64,000 nucleotides of DNA from Delphinus delphis (GCF_949987515.2 NC_082698.1:28734070-28798069), one strand, 5' to 3'. Counted from the first letter of the stretch, positions 12,207-24,575 are shown. Made by a program: numbers and translations. The notes: a model not told the origin generated them from the sequence alone.

Positions 12207-12665
12207 TGTTGGAGATTTTTGATTACTGATTCAGTCTCCTTACTAGGTATAGGTCTATTCAGATGGTCTGTTTCTTCTTAATTTAGTCTTGGTAGGTTTT
12301 GTGTTTCTGGGATTTTTCCATTTCATCCAGGTTATCCGATTTTTTGGCATACAGTTCATAGTACTCTTATAATCCTTTTTATTTCTGTAGAATTGGTACT
12401 AATGTGCTCACTTCCTGATTTTAATAGAGTCTTTTATCTCTTTTTTTTTAGTTAGTCTAGCTAAAGATTTATCAATTTTGTTGAAATTTTCAAAGTATCA
12501 ACTTTTTGTTTCATTGATTTTCTCTATTTTTCTGTTCATGGTCTCATTTATATCTAATCTTTATAATTTCTTTCCTTCTGCTATCTTTGGGTTTAGTTTT
12601 TTCTTTTTTGTATTTCCTTCAAGTTGTAAAGCTAGGTTATTGGTTTGCGGCCTTTCTTGTTTTTT

Positions 12666-13000
12666 ATGTATTTATTTTTGGCTGTGGTGGGTCTTCGTCG
12701 CTGTGCATGGGCTTTCTCTAGTTGCGTTGAGTGGGAGCTACTCTTCATTGCGTTGTGTGGGCTTCTCACTGCAGTGGCTTCTCTTGTTGTGGAGCATGAG
12801 CTGTAGGTGTGTGGGCTTCAGTAATTGTGGCACATCGGCTCAGTAGTTGTGGCTCTTGGGTTCTAGAGTGCAGGCTCAGTAGTTGTGGCACACGGGCTTA
12901 GTTGCTCCACAGCATGTGGGGTCTTCCTGGACCAGGGATTGAACCTGTGTCCCCTGCATTGGCAGGTGGATTCTTAACCACTGTGCTACCAGGGAAATCC
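12666..13000 (-). mobile_element. CHR-type SINE, long form, inside the L1
   Basis: It runs from tatttatttttggctgtggt to ctaccagggaaatcc, flanked by cttgttttt on both sides (about 12656-12664 and 13001-13009). Confidence 0.93.
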
Positions 13001-13009
13001 CTTGTTTTT

Positions 13010-13135
13010 TTCTTTATTTTCTTTATTTATTTATCTTTATAGAGCAGGTTCTTATTAGTTATCTGTTTTATACATATTAGTGTGTATATGTCAATCCCAA
13101 ACTCCCAATTCATCCCATCTGCCCACTTTCTCCCC
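13010..13135 (-). mobile_element. Short L1 3'UTR-like fragment
   Basis: The text agagcaggttcttattagtt, atctgttttatacatattagtgtg and ccaaactcccaattcatccc matches an L1 3' region in antisense, of a different subfamily from the surrounding L1. The host L1 resumes at taagttttggtatgttgtg. Confidence 0.6.
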
Positions 13136-13999
13136 TTGGTAAGTTTTGGTATGTTGTGTTTTCACTTTCATTCAAGCCTAAGTATTTTCTAATTTCCCTT
13201 GTGATTTCTTCTTTGATCCATTGGTCTTTTAAAAGTGTGATGTTTAATTTCAAAATTTTGTGAATTTTCCAGTTTTCTTTATGTAATTGATTCCTAACTT
13301 CATCCTGTTTTGGTCAGAGAAGAAACTTTTTATGACATTTATATTTTTAAATCTATTGAAACTTAATTTGTGGCCGAATATATGGTTTATCCTGGAAAAT
13401 ATGTCATGTATACTTGAGAAGAATGTGTATGTTGCTGTTGTTGAGTAGAGTATTCTGTATATGTCTGATAGATCTGGTTGGTTTATTGTGTTACTTAAAT
13501 TTTCTGTTTTCCTTACTTTTGTTTGTTTGTTCAATCTATTATTGTGAGTGGGGTATTGAAATACTGTCAATTTTTGCTTCTCATATTTTGATGGTCTGTC
13601 ATTAGGTGTATAAATGTTTATAATTGTTATATCTTCTTGCTGAATTGAACCTTTTATTAACATATAATATCCTTTTTCTCTTGTAACCTTTTTGACATAG
13701 TCTATTTTGTCTGGTATTAGTGTAGCTACTCTTGAACTCTTTTGGTTACTATTTGCATGGAGTATAGTTTTCCATCCTTTTACTTTAAACCTTTTGTGTC
13801 TTTGTGTCTATAGTGAGTCTTTTATAGACAGTATATAGATGGATCATGTATTTTTTAAATCCATTCTGCCAATTTCTGCTATTTAATTGAAGAGTTTAAT
13901 TCATTTGCCTTTAAAGTAATTACTGATAAGGAAGAGCCTACTTTTGCCATTTAGCTATTTGTTTTTTATGTGTTGTATGTGCTTTTCATTCCTGGATTT

Positions 14000-14250
14000 T
14001 TCCACAGACCTCATATTGTGGAGGAAATGAAAGTATCATGGTTTTAATACATAAAAGTACTTTTGGAATGTATACACATTATATGATTCAGTACCAAGGT
14101 GAGAGAGACTAGTTATCAAATGTTAAGTAGTCTTTAAGAGAAGTGGAACATTCTTGAAAAAGATGAAGTTATTTAAGAGTTCATTTTAAAACAACCATTC
14201 ATACACACTTAATATTTACAAAATACAGTGCTTGGCTCTGTAGAGATATA
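14000..14250. other. Intergenic DNA, no recognisable feature
   Basis: Short unique stretch between the L1 and the next MIR. Confidence 0.5.
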
Positions 14251-14256
14251 ACATAA

Positions 14257-14375
14257 AATAATAATGGCAGCCTCCATTTGTTTAGCAAAGACAAGCACAA
14301 CGTTAAGCCATTTAAAATGTGCGTTTATTTGGTCCTTACAATTACCTTTTGGCGTTAGGTAGTGTTATTATTCTC
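14257..14375 (-). repeat. MIR
   Basis: Antisense MIR order: aataataatggcagcctcc, taagccatttaaaatgtgc, cttacaattacc, gttaggtagtgttattatt. Confidence 0.65.
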
Positions 14376-14384
14376 TTGTTCCCT

Positions 14385-14720
14385 CACTACATTAACCAGT
14401 CTTCTTGGCTCTACACTTCCAAAATATATCCCATTTCAGTCTACTTCTTGGCATCTTTATTGCTACTACTATAGTCCAAGCTCAATAATTTCTCATGTGA
14501 CCTGCTGATCTCCCTACTTGCATTCTTATCTCCTTGCTATGATACTCTCGCCACATAGCAGTCATCATGAACTTCCAGCAAGTTTCTATAAGGTTATGTC
14601 ATTCTTCTGCTTAACACCCTTCAATGACTTTCTGGTACATGTAGAATAAAGTCCAAACTCTTTACCATGATCTACAGGGTCTTATACAATCTGTTCCTTG
14701 CTATCAGTCTTAATTTAAAT
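14385..14720 (+). mobile_element. L2 fragment
   Basis: The stretch caatgactttctggtacatg, taaagtccaaactctttacc and atgatctacagggtcttatac follows the L2 3' ORF region closely. Confidence 0.75.
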
Positions 14721-15086
14721 GAGACAAACTTTTAAAATAGGGAATCAAACAGAGTCAAAAGATTTATTACTTTATTGATTTCCTTTAATGATAAAGGAAA
14801 AAAAAAGGAAATTCCAAAGCTCTTGTTCTTACTTATAAAAGAACTCCCCAAGTACTATACTTTTCAGAAAACAGATAACAATTCAAATATTATTACAGGG
14901 CAATGAATTATTAAATGAAACAATCAGAAATGGAGAATTTTAGAACTTATAGGTTACATTCACAGGACAAGGGAACAATCAACTGATTTCTTATGTTTTC
15001 ATGAGTGATACTTTTATAATAAAAGAAAACTGATGATACTATATATTTTCAAAGCCTCACAGTAGATAGCAGAGTAAGTTGGATAT

Positions 15087-15444
15087 ATATATTTTTAAAT
15101 TTATTTATTTAACTTATTTATTTTTAACTGTTGGGTCTTCGTTGCTACACGCGGGCTTTCTCTAGTTGTGGCAAGTGGGGGCTACTCTTCATTGCGGTGC
15201 GTGGGCTTCTCATTGTGCTGGCTTCTCTTGTTGCGGGGCACAGGCTCTAGGCACACAGGCTTTGGTAGTTGTGGCTCATGGGCTCAGTAGTTGTGGCTCG
15301 TGGGCTCTAGAGCGTAGGCTCAGTAGTTGTGGCACACGGGCTTAGTTGCTCCGCTGCATGTGGGATCTTCCCGGACCAGGGCTCAAACCCATGTGCCCTG
15401 TGTTGGCAGGTGGATTCTTAACCACTGAGCCACCATGGAAGCCC
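15087..15444 (-). mobile_element. CHR-type SINE, long form
   Basis: It ends ccaccatggaagccc; target duplication taagttggatat at 15075-15086 and 15445-15456. Confidence 0.94.
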
Positions 15445-15504
15445 TAAGTTGGATATTTTTGTGAGTGTTCTCAATATAACACCTTGTTAAATATAGTAAT
15501 TACA

Positions 15505-15670
15505 AAAATAATAACAGTGATAAGTAACTTAGGTTATGTGCTGGGCACTATTCTAACTTCTTTATATTTATTAACTCTTAATCCTTCCAACAACTCATGA
15601 GGTAGGTATTTTTTTTTAATGTGTTTAAATTTTTTTTTATCATTTTACAGAGGGTAAACTGAGGTAGCAC
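15505..15670 (-). repeat. MIR
   Basis: Antisense MIR: tgtgctgggcactattctaac, ttaatccttccaacaactcatgaggtaggt, ttttacagagggtaaactgagg. Confidence 0.75.
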
Positions 15671-15755
15671 AGGGAACTCTACCACGCTGTACAGTAGAAA
15701 CTAACAAAACATTGTGAAACAACTATACCCCAATTTAAAAAAAATAAATAAAAGA
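15664..15755 (+). mobile_element. L1 3' end, about 90 bp
   Basis: The stretch gcacagggaactctaccacg, tacagtagaaactaac and ataccccaatttaaaaaaaataaataaa is the terminal L1 3'UTR with its A-rich tail, heavily 5'-truncated. Confidence 0.85.
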
Positions 15756-16014
15756 AAGTTTAACTATATAGCTTTTGTAATACTTTAGAGCCTTCTTTTC
15801 TTGTGGCTGTAAGGTAAGAGAGAACGCTTTTCTTTATTGCCTTTTTGAGACTTCCTTCTCAAGTAGTTTTGAGGGACCATAGCTTCAAGGCTAAGCACTG
15901 GAATTCCATTAGAACTGAGAGAAAAGAATCAGATAACTGAGACCTGAGAATCGTAAAACTGTTGGTACAGAAAAGGGCCAGAACAGAATTGTAACAAATA
16001 CTTGTTGAGTGAGT

Positions 16015-16145
16015 GAATGGAATCTCATTTAACAGATAAAGAAATTGAGGTTTAGGGAATTTTAAGTGCCTTGTTCAAGTTCTCAGAGCTATTAAGTGTA
16101 GGAGTTTGGATTTTGAATCCAGAGCCGGAATTTTAACAACTGCCT
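16015..16145 (-). repeat. MIR
   Basis: Antisense MIR: aacagataaagaaattgagg, gccttgttcaagttctcagagctattaagtg. Confidence 0.7.
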
Positions 16146-16149
16146 AGCT

Positions 16150-18010
16150 TGCAACATGAGAGTGGTATACTCACAGTTAACCATAACACAAGGAGAGAGG
16201 GATGTATTACATATGTGGGGTAGGTAGTGGTGGTAGGGAATGCTTCCTTAATTTGGCCAGAGGTTCTTTTCTTTTATACTTCAAATTGTGGCTGTTTCAC
16301 TGTTCCCCAGAGTCTGGGAATGGTTAAAGGGAAATTTTGTCATTGTTTAACTGCTGATGAAAGATGTGAAAGAGAGGTTGAAGTAATTATTAGATAGTTG
16401 AGATTTTGGAAATGAATCTCAAATATCCATTTTGTTTCTTTTCTATATAACAGGGGACATTTGAGGCTCTACTGTAGATGTTAAATAAATACAGGTGTGT
16501 TTTAAAAGATGTGGTGGCATTCAGTACCCTTGGCGATTTTGCCAAACTTCCCTTTTTGTCCATTTCTTCCATTGTTACCCTTCTTCAGATGATTTGGTTC
16601 ATTCACTGCCCCTCTAATAGACCTTTCATTCCCTTCCCAGAGCTCTTGCCTAATGGAGACTATAATCTCTCTTGTGATAAATCTGGAATATTCACAAACT
16701 CACCTTCTTGGAGTTGGAAGGGACTTTGAAGAAATTGTGATCCAGAAAGCTGAAGAGACTTGTCCATCCAGGGTTGCACAGCAGTTAATGGCAAGGCTAG
16801 TCAAGAACCCAGTTCTCCTGAACTTGCAGTCACAGGCTCTGTGCACAGCTCCACTCTGCCTCACTTTTGTGTTGCTAGGAGCAGTCTCTAAAGAATATGC
16901 TGAGAGGGCCTCTGGGTCTCCTCTGACATCAACTTCAAAATATGTGCCAGTGTGATTTTCATATACAGAGTATGGGATTTTTCAAGAAAGTCACGTCTGT
17001 TTTATTTACTCAGTGTAGTCCCTGACAGCAGTATGCAAATATAGAATTTATTTAGTCTGCCTCCTCTGGTGACTTGCCAGTCGCTGAGCGGGAGGAACAC
17101 ATTTCATGTTTCCCATGGGTTTTGTTTGTCATAGCTTGGTTTCCCATAATGAAAAGAGCCCTGGGTAGCCCCATATGGGATGAAGCTGGAGAGTATTAAA
17201 TGCTTCTGTCTTATGTACATTGGGCATTCATATTTACTTATGAAGTTCCTCTATGTATTAAATTTAGAACTTGCCAAAATCTACCACTCAAAAATTGGTT
17301 TCTTGGGTATTCTGATGAACCACAGTATTTGACAAAGGAAAGTTAGCCTTCTAGTTACGGTGTAAGCAATTGGAACCTGGGTTTTATTTGCAATTTGGGA
17401 ATCTTTCTTAGCGAAGTGTACTCCCTTAGGTAAAGAATAAAAGCCTTGATTCTTATTGAGAATTATGAATGTTTTTACCTCTGTTTTTCCAGTACCATAT
17501 ATTCTTTTTCAGAATAGATGTTCTTGGTCCAAAAGTCCAGCATCATCCTACCTTTCTGTAAGTTGCTTGCAGCATTTTTCTGAGACCTCATTTATGTGCT
17601 ATCACTTTCTGTGGTATCAGTAAAGAACAATGCAACCTTTTCTTGAAAAGAAGCCATTTCTTCCTCATTTCTAATTGGTTCTGTCATTTATCAAAAAGAC
17701 CAACAATTGCAACTCTGTTGTTCTGAAATGAGACTTTTTTCTGATGATAATTGAAGATCCAGGGAATTTATATGAGTTCAGTGACCAGGAGAGAAATAAT
17801 GGTTTTTATAAATTGTGATTTTGATGACTTAATCAGTTATCTTTGGTATTTTGAAGTCTGGAATCTAAACAGGCATTTCTTTCTTTTTTTTTTTTTAAAA
17901 GGGAAATAAGTGCCTAGAACATAGTCTCTTTTAAACATTACACTATTACTCTCTTCCCCTTTTGCAAAATACCTACTTGGTACTTCAGTAAAGGAATGAT
18001 CTGAACCTTT
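16150..18010. other. Intergenic DNA, mostly unrecognised
   Basis: Near 16705-16860 a block (ggaagggactttgaagaaattgtg ... gttgcacagcagttaatggcaagg) looks like an ancient mammalian interspersed repeat I cannot name with certainty. The open frame at 16653-16955 reads through it and shows no protein family. The rest is unique sequence. Confidence 0.45.
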
Positions 18011-18014
18011 CGTA

Positions 18015-18215
18015 TATTGAACACTACTGTGTGAGAGCCACTTTTACATACTTTAACTCATTTAATCTCCTCAACAACTTTATGAAGTGGTTATTTTTGT
18101 ACTTATTTTTACTGATGAAGAAATAGATGGTTAGAAAGCCCAAGTAATTTGCCTAAGTTCACATAATGTGATAGAACTCAGGTTTAAACCCAGATTTGTT
18201 GATTTCTGTGGCGGT
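18015..18215 (-). repeat. MIR
   Basis: Antisense MIR: gaacactactgtgtgagagcc, aactcatttaatctcctcaac, aagtaatttgcctaagttcac, ctcaggtttaaaccc. Confidence 0.8.
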
Positions 18216-18779
18216 GAATGCTAATTGCCTACTTGGTATTCATCTTCTCCTCTTTCTTATAAACAGAACCCCAACTTTATATGAAGCGGCAAAAGACTGT
18301 ATTTTTCAGCCTCCTTTTCAGCCAGGAGTTGGCCGTGAGATATAAGTGGAAATTGTTGGATGGGACTTCCAGAAATGACTCAGGTGGCAGTTGTCTTTTC
18401 GCTCTTCTCATCTTTCCTGTCTAGAAATTAGATGTGATGGCTGAAATTCTAGCATGAACATGAGGGAACCTTGAAAATGGAAGCTACTTGCCAGTGCTAA
18501 GAAGTAGAAAAACAGAGGAGTCTGAGACCCTGATGACAATGTGGTGCTACCATAACAGCTCTGGACTGCCTACCTTCAGGCTACGTTAATGAGAGAGAGG
18601 GGGGGGAAAAACCCCATTTGTCAGATCTGTGTAACAAGCAGCTGAATGTAGTTTCCTAATTAAGACAGACTTCAAGAACCATTCTACATTTAGTATACTA
18701 GACCAGTATGGCTGGTCTGCCTGCCATTTTTTGAATACCTGAGTGTATAACTTTTTAAATTCAGTACAGTCCAGTGTCT

Positions 18780-18935
18780 TACTATTCAAAGTGTAGTGGG
18801 TGAACTAGAACATTGGCATCACCTGGGAGTTTGTAAGAACTGCAGCATCTCAGGTATGGACCTATTGAATCAGAGTCTGTAGTTTAAGAAGATCCCCATT
18901 TGTATGCCTATTAAAGTTTGAGAAACACTGGTTGC
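18780..18935. mobile_element. MER5A-like hAT-Charlie fragment
   Basis: Palindromic-style ends (tattcaaagtgtagtgggtg / aaagtttgagaaacactgg) enclose gcatcacctgggagtttgtaag and tgaatcagagtctg, the usual MER5A core. Confidence 0.75.
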
Positions 18936-19119
18936 CTTATGGTCACAAGAAGTTCTTAACAGAAAGTGAATTTGTAAAGTATACTTATAGATATGCCTTG
19001 ATTTATGCAACAGATGTATTTATGGTAAACAGTAGGGAAATCAAAGTTTTGTAAATTAAATCATATTAAATACACCAGGACAGAGGGGCAATTCCTTTAA
19101 AATTTTTTTGGCTTGATAT

Positions 19120-19335
19120 ACTAGTATGTGATAATTACTTGCATTAGTTCTTAAAACAATCCAGTGAATATAGGTATCATCATCATCATCACTACCATTA
19201 CCATTTACAAGTGAAGAAACTAGAGATTTGAAAGTTTAAGTAACTTGCACACTCTCCAACAACTAGTTTATGGCAAAACTGGGGCTTAGATTAAAATCTG
19301 TCAGATTCCAGAACCTGTATTCTTAAGCATTTAAA
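19120..19335 (-). repeat. MIR with a CAT repeat
   Basis: Antisense MIR: agttcttaaaacaatccagtg, tttacaagtgaagaaactag, aagtaacttgcacac. A (CAT)n stretch lies at about 19176-19190. Confidence 0.65.
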
Positions 19336-19644
19336 GTGATCTCATGGTGTAGTCCTTCGTAAGATCTCTCTCTTTTTAAATGAAATGCCCTTTGATCTTT
19401 TTCCTTATAGATTTTGATACACTGAAGCAAGTTATATAATAAATATAAGAATAAAATAATGCCATTATTTATTAAACATCAGTTATTATGGCATTAACAG
19501 CATTATTTCTGCCAGAACCCTTTAATTGAACTTATATACAGTAATAATGATAATACTCAAAATAGAATCTGCATTTTGGAAGTTCCTGATTATCCTTCTT
19601 TGACCTTATAATTTAAATTTTATTTCTTAAAAAAAATGTATATA

Positions 19645-19834
19645 GGGCTTCCCTGGTGGCGCAGTGGTTGAGAGTCCGCCTGCCGATGGAGGGGACGCGG
19701 GTTCGTGCCACGGTCTGGGAAGATCCCACATGCCGCGGAGCGGCTGGGCCCGTGAGCCACGGCCACTGAGCCTGCGCGTCCGGAGCCTGTGCTCCACAAC
19801 GGGAGAGGCCACAACAGTGAGAGGCCCGCGTACC

Positions 19835-19868
<34 letters not shown>
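19645..19868 (+). mobile_element. CHR-type SINE, short form, nested in the tail of another SINE
   Basis: It starts gggcttccctggtggcgcag and ends gcgtaccgc plus a 31-base A-run. The short flank atgtatata occurs before it (19636-19644) and after it (about 19874-19882). It sits within the tail side of the antisense SINE that follows. Confidence 0.93.
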
Positions 19869-19909
<41 letters not shown>

Positions 19910-20191
19910 TTATTTATTTTTTGGCTGCATTGGGTTTTAGTTGCGGCACGTGGGATCTTTCATTGTGGCGCATGGGCTCTTCTTTGTGGTGCATGGGCTT
20001 GTCTCTAGTTGCGGTGCGTGAGCTCCAGAGTGCGCAGCCTCAGTAGTTGTGGTGTGCGGGCTCTCTAGTTGTGGTGCGTGGGCTTAGTTGCCCCGTGGCA
20101 TGTGGGATCTTAGTTCCCTGACCAGGGATCAAACCTCTGTCCCCTGCATTGGAAGGTGGATTCTTAACCACTGGACCACCAGGGAAGTCCC
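19869..20191 (-). mobile_element. CHR-type SINE, long form, with TA-rich tail
   Basis: A (TA)n run (about 19869-19901) precedes tatttatttattttttggctgc; the element ends ccaccagggaagtccc. Its target duplication taarttttatttcttaa lies at about 19614-19630 and 20192-20208, that is outside the + strand SINE, so this copy is the older one. Confidence 0.9.
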
Positions 20192-20199
20192 TAAGTTTT

Positions 20200-21620
20200 A
20201 TTTCTTAACTGATTATTTTTTCTGATTATGTAAGTAATATGTGTTTATTATAGAATGTTTTGGAAATATAGAAAATAAAAAGAATAACATAAAAATCCCT
20301 TGTAAACCCAGAAATAGCCACGTCTACCTTTCAAACTTTTTTTTTCTGATATATGTATTGTTTTACACATATTCATTGTCAAAGTATTGTGAAGAATCTT
20401 GCTGTCCAAGTTTATTAAGTTCGGAGTTTTATATATCAGTTTTTCTTAAAATGAGATGCACACATATTAAATTGTATTATATGGTAGACTTCTTGAAGAT
20501 TCATCCTCTTCTTAGGAATTTGAGAATTTATATTTCATTGTATTGTGCATACGGCATTTACACTAATAAGAGTTAGCTAATTGTTCCAAAAACTACCAGG
20601 ATTCCCAAGTGGTATTTCTGTTATTAAATGTCTTAGAACATGGTGAATGGGGGTGGTATCTAAAGTACCCTCAGAAGTGGAAGGGCTTGTAGGGGCTCTC
20701 ACCTAGTCGGGAACCAACCCCCTTCCATTATCCTGTCTTTTCATGGTTTCGTCCAGTGAGACTGAGCTCACTACCTCTTTTCATGGTTTTGTCCAGTGAG
20801 ACTGAGCTCACTACCTCAGAAGGCATCCATTTCATTTTTGATGAACAACTTTGCTCGGTAGATTTTCTTTAAACTGGGCCCAAACCTTACTTTCCTTTGT
20901 TTTATACTCGATGGTCCTAGCTCTGCTCTCCACAGCAAAAAGAAGTACTTCAGCTTCTCTCTGATTTTTCTCAAAGTGTGGTGCAAGCATCTCAGGAGAA
21001 TGAGATGATCTACCTTTTTGATTTATGTTTTTGCATGCTTTTAATGTACATTCTTTGGTACAGGAATATATGTATATAATTCATAAATTAATAATGTATA
21101 TTGATCTGTTAAAATATGGTCAAAAAGTTCAGAGACCACTCTTCTATCCTTCCAATCTCAGAAGTCCCTCTTTTATAGTCCTTTTTCCAATTAAATCTCC
21201 TGGGACCTTTCTTCAACTGCCCTTTCTAAGATGCTGATTTTAGACTTCTACCACCTGGTTTCTCTCCCCAGAAGGTCTCTAGCTCATCAATATCCCTCCA
21301 GATGTGGCCTACCCTGGTAGAACAACATTTTGTGAGGATAGACTCTAATATTACATTGTACCATGAATTATTTAACTGTCCTTTTATTGCTAGACATTTA
21401 TGTTCTTTCCAACTTATAAATAATACTCTGTGCTCATATTTGTACTTGAATTCTTATGTATCATTCTGATTATTTCCTTAGGATAGCTTCCTAATTGGAA
21501 TCATTCTATTAATAAATAACTATTTTAGGCATTTGATATATATTGCCAAATTGCTCCCCAGGAAGATTAAATCACTTTATTCTTTCACTAGAAATATATG
21601 AGAGTATCAATTATTATAGT
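20200..21620 (-). mobile_element. Ancient L1 remnants (patchy)
   Basis: Blocks such as tgtttattatagaatgttttgg and cattctgattatttccttaggatagcttcctaattggaatcatt resemble antisense 3' regions of ancient L1s. Much is too diverged to classify; limits approximate. Confidence 0.4.
20736..20815 (+). repeat. 40-bp tandem duplication
   Basis: Two 40-bp units (20736-20775 and 20776-20815) share tcttttcatggttt, tccagtgagactgagctcac and tacc. They differ at one base (C at 20750, T at 20790), at a CpG in the first unit. Confidence 0.96.
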
Positions 21621-21629
21621 CTTGGCAAA

Positions 21630-22330
21630 AATTATATTCCTTGGTGTTAATATTTTATTTTACTATTTTCTAATTAAATGGACAAAATGAAATTCATTGT
21701 TTTATTTTTAACTTCTTTGATTCTTAGTGTTCTAATTGTTTTTGTAATGAATTTATATTGCACCAAATTCTGTCTCTTCTGTACATCACTGTAAAAAAAT
21801 TTTAAGTATTTATTGCATTAGGCAGTTTTTTTCCAAAATTGAAAATTTTAAGTTATGAGATTGTTATAGCTAACTTGCTGTAATGTTCATGGCAGCTAAG
21901 TAGTACAATTAGAAAAATATTTTCGAACACCGGTTTCCAGAAGTCTATTTACATAGCATGAGTTTCTTTCCAGAAAGCAGTTAAGATCCCATTTGTTAAG
22001 ATGTCAACCTTACCTTTAAGGTGGTGTGCGTGCGTGTGTGTGTGTGTGCACCTGAATGTCAGCTACGTGTTTGTGTGTTTTAATATATGCAACACATACA
22101 CATTTAATATGGCTTTTAATAAAAGCCATAGCAGAATACTGATGGCTTTTTTTAATTACAGAAATTATCACAAAACTGGAACACTTGTTTTTTTTCTTTT
22201 TTATAATACTTTTCAAAAATTGCTTAATTTTTAAAGTTTGACAACATTAAACATGTTTGCCATAGGACAATTGCAAATCACTATGTGATAGAAAACATTT
22301 TTATATTCATAACCCATGTTTCTTTTCTAT
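21630..22330. other. Intergenic DNA with a (GT)n stretch
   Basis: AT-rich; a (GT)n-type microsatellite at about 22022-22048. No gene recognised. Confidence 0.55.
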
Positions 22331-22339
22331 CCCATTGTG

Positions 22340-22480
22340 ACTTTTAAATTAACTTTATTGACGTATAGTTGATTTACAATATTATATTAGTTTCAGGTGT
22401 ACAACATAGTGATTCAAAATTTTTATAGATTATACTCCATATAAATTATTATAAAGTATTGGCTGTATTCTCTGTTCTGA
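22340..22480 (-). mobile_element. L1 3'UTR fragment
   Basis: Reads ttaactttattgacgtatag, ttgatttacaatattatattag, gtgtacaacatagtgattc: the antisense L1 3'UTR. Confidence 0.8.
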
Positions 22481-24198
22481 AAATTATTTGTTCTGAACAT
22501 TATTCACTCTTTGCTAAATACCTTTTTCCTTGATTTAATTTTTGGGCTAACAACAAATAAGTGAAAGAGTATTAATTAAGGCATCTCATAGAAGTAGATT
22601 TTGTCTCTGTAGGAATAAGGAAGAAGAAGCCTAATATTTGAAGGTTTGAAGCAATGTACCCATGGTTTTAAAGTGCAGATTATCTGAAGAGAAGTGCAGG
22701 AACATTTTACTGCTGTAAAGTCGGGGTTTACTTTCTTCCAGGATCCTACCTAGAAAATTGTTTTTCCCTTTGTCACATACCACCTTCTTCTTTTTTTGAA
22801 AAAATTATTCGAGTTGCTCTGTAAGCTTTGGGTACGTGTGTGTTGTGTGTGTGTGTACTTTAAATGCCATAAAGTGATAGAGATGATTGTTTTTATGCTA
22901 TTTCTCCTCCCACCTCTTGGGGGATATCTTGGTTTGAATGGGGGATAAATTAACTTCCAGCAGTTTCCCAACATGTTTGCTTTAAATATTTTCCCTGTAA
23001 TTAGATAAAAACTTACCAGATGATAGTCACTATCCATTTCTCCCTCTTTGTCTTAGTCTTTCAGAACTGACTTGGTGACTTAAAGATTATGATTCTGGGT
23101 AATATAGTACCATAATTTGATATTTCTATTCCTAGCACATAATCTTACAATCATTGTAAATGGTTGTAGTCGTCAGTTTTGGCAGGTGTTAGTACATATA
23201 TCACTGTCACTGGTTTAATAACCCCTGTAGAGAATAGAACTCAATATTGTTTCTTTCTTCCTTTACTAACAGCAGTTATCCTATTTGCCAGTTATGGGAT
23301 TTTTAAGACTCTAAATACAGATCAAAAAACCCCACAGATTAAAAAAAAACTCTGGAATGCATAAATGAGCATTATAAATATAATTTGGATGACGCTATAA
23401 ATGCTCAGGTGAGAGTACAGGGGAACAGAAGGAGCTAACAGGTTAAGACATACATATGTTAAAGGGATTAGTGTGTAGTGAAAAAACCTGGACTGGAAGC
23501 AAAATTCCTTTCAAAGTTATGACTAGATAATTGTGCTACACAAGTGCCCAATTATGAAATTTTAACACTTTTTTTGGGTTTTGTGTGCCAATGAAATAAA
23601 GGCATTTAGTGATACATAGACTAGTTCTTGGTTTGTAGGTAAATAGGCATTACTATGAAGTACTGAGCATGGTGTCTGGGTCATTGTAGGTGTTAGTAAA
23701 TAGACCTTTTATGATGATTGTTCTAAGTAGTAATATTGCTACATATATGTGATAAAATAGTTCAAAAATTAGTTTTATTCATTTTCAACAAATATTTGTT
23801 AGACATTTATTGTAGGCAAAGTACTACATGTGGTAATAAGATGAATAAGATACTTTATTTTGGACATATAAGCTATTGTTACTAAAGATTACTAATAAAA
23901 CAAATTTTTAGTGTCTTTTTTGCTTTTTTTAAAAATATCTGTGTTCATGATACCATGAACTAGTATTCAGTCATTAGCATTATGCACAAAGACACACACC
24001 TTCCATCCTATAACAATCTATTCCCTTCACTTCCAGGAAAAGGGTTCTCTTATAGTCTCATGTCCTGAGAGATATTCTGGCCTGATGGAGTCTATTTGGG
24101 CTGGTACCTGGGATGAGGTTGGTTGTTCTAGGGGCAACACTACAGTCATTTCGCTGGGGGAGAGAGGATGAACACCCAGGAAGGATGCTGCTCAGCTG
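22481..24198. other. Intergenic DNA, no recognisable gene
   Basis: AT-rich sequence with a short (TG)n at about 22835-22854. Open frames are short and repeat-free but match nothing I know. Confidence 0.55.
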
Positions 24199-24213
24199 GA
24201 AAAAGGCAGTATT

Positions 24214-24575
24214 TTTTTTTAACATCTTTATTGGAGTATAATTGTTTTATAATGGTGCTTTAGTTTCTGCTGTATAACAAAGTGAATCAGCTATACATAA
24301 ACATATATCCCCATATCTCCTCCCTCTTGCATCTCCCTCCCACCCTCCTTATCCCTCCCCTCTAGGTGGACACAAAGCACCAAGCTGATCTCCCTGTGCT
24401 ATGTGGCTGCTTCCCACTAGCTATCTATTTTACATTTGGTAGTGTATATATGTCCATGCCACTCTCTCACTTCATCCCAGCTTCCCTTTCCCCTTCCTCG
24501 TGTCCTCAAGTCCATTCTCTACATCTGCGTCTTTATTCCTGTCCTGCCCCTAGGTTCTTCAGAACCTTTTTTTTT
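24214..24575 (-). mobile_element. L1 3' end, 362 bp, 5'-truncated
   Basis: The left side begins with a short T-run then aacatctttattggagtataa, the antisense L1 3' end; it continues through the 3'UTR (agctgatctccctgtgctat, cttattcctgtcctgccc). A perfect 15-bp duplication gaaaaaggcagtatt lies at 24199-24213 and 24576-24590. Confidence 0.96.

Larger units (their letters stand above)
8990..13975 (-). mobile_element. Old L1, antisense, 5'-truncated, with nested insertions
   Basis: The left end carries an L1MA/MB-like 3'UTR in antisense (agttcagtggtattaaatac, catcaccaccatccatccc). ORF2 follows in antisense, broken by stops and shifts. Recognisable pieces on the - strand are a C-terminal part near 10236-10469 ([20 protein letters not shown]), RT pieces near 11570-11640 (IDAEKAFDKIQ) and 11900-12000 ([17 protein letters not shown]), and endonuclease near 13250-13663 (GSIQQEDITIINIYTPN). 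SINEs interrupt it at 11201-11539, 12006-12206 and 12666-13000. A short L1 3'UTR-like stretch lies at 13010-13135, replacing a small part of the host element. Confidence 0.9.
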
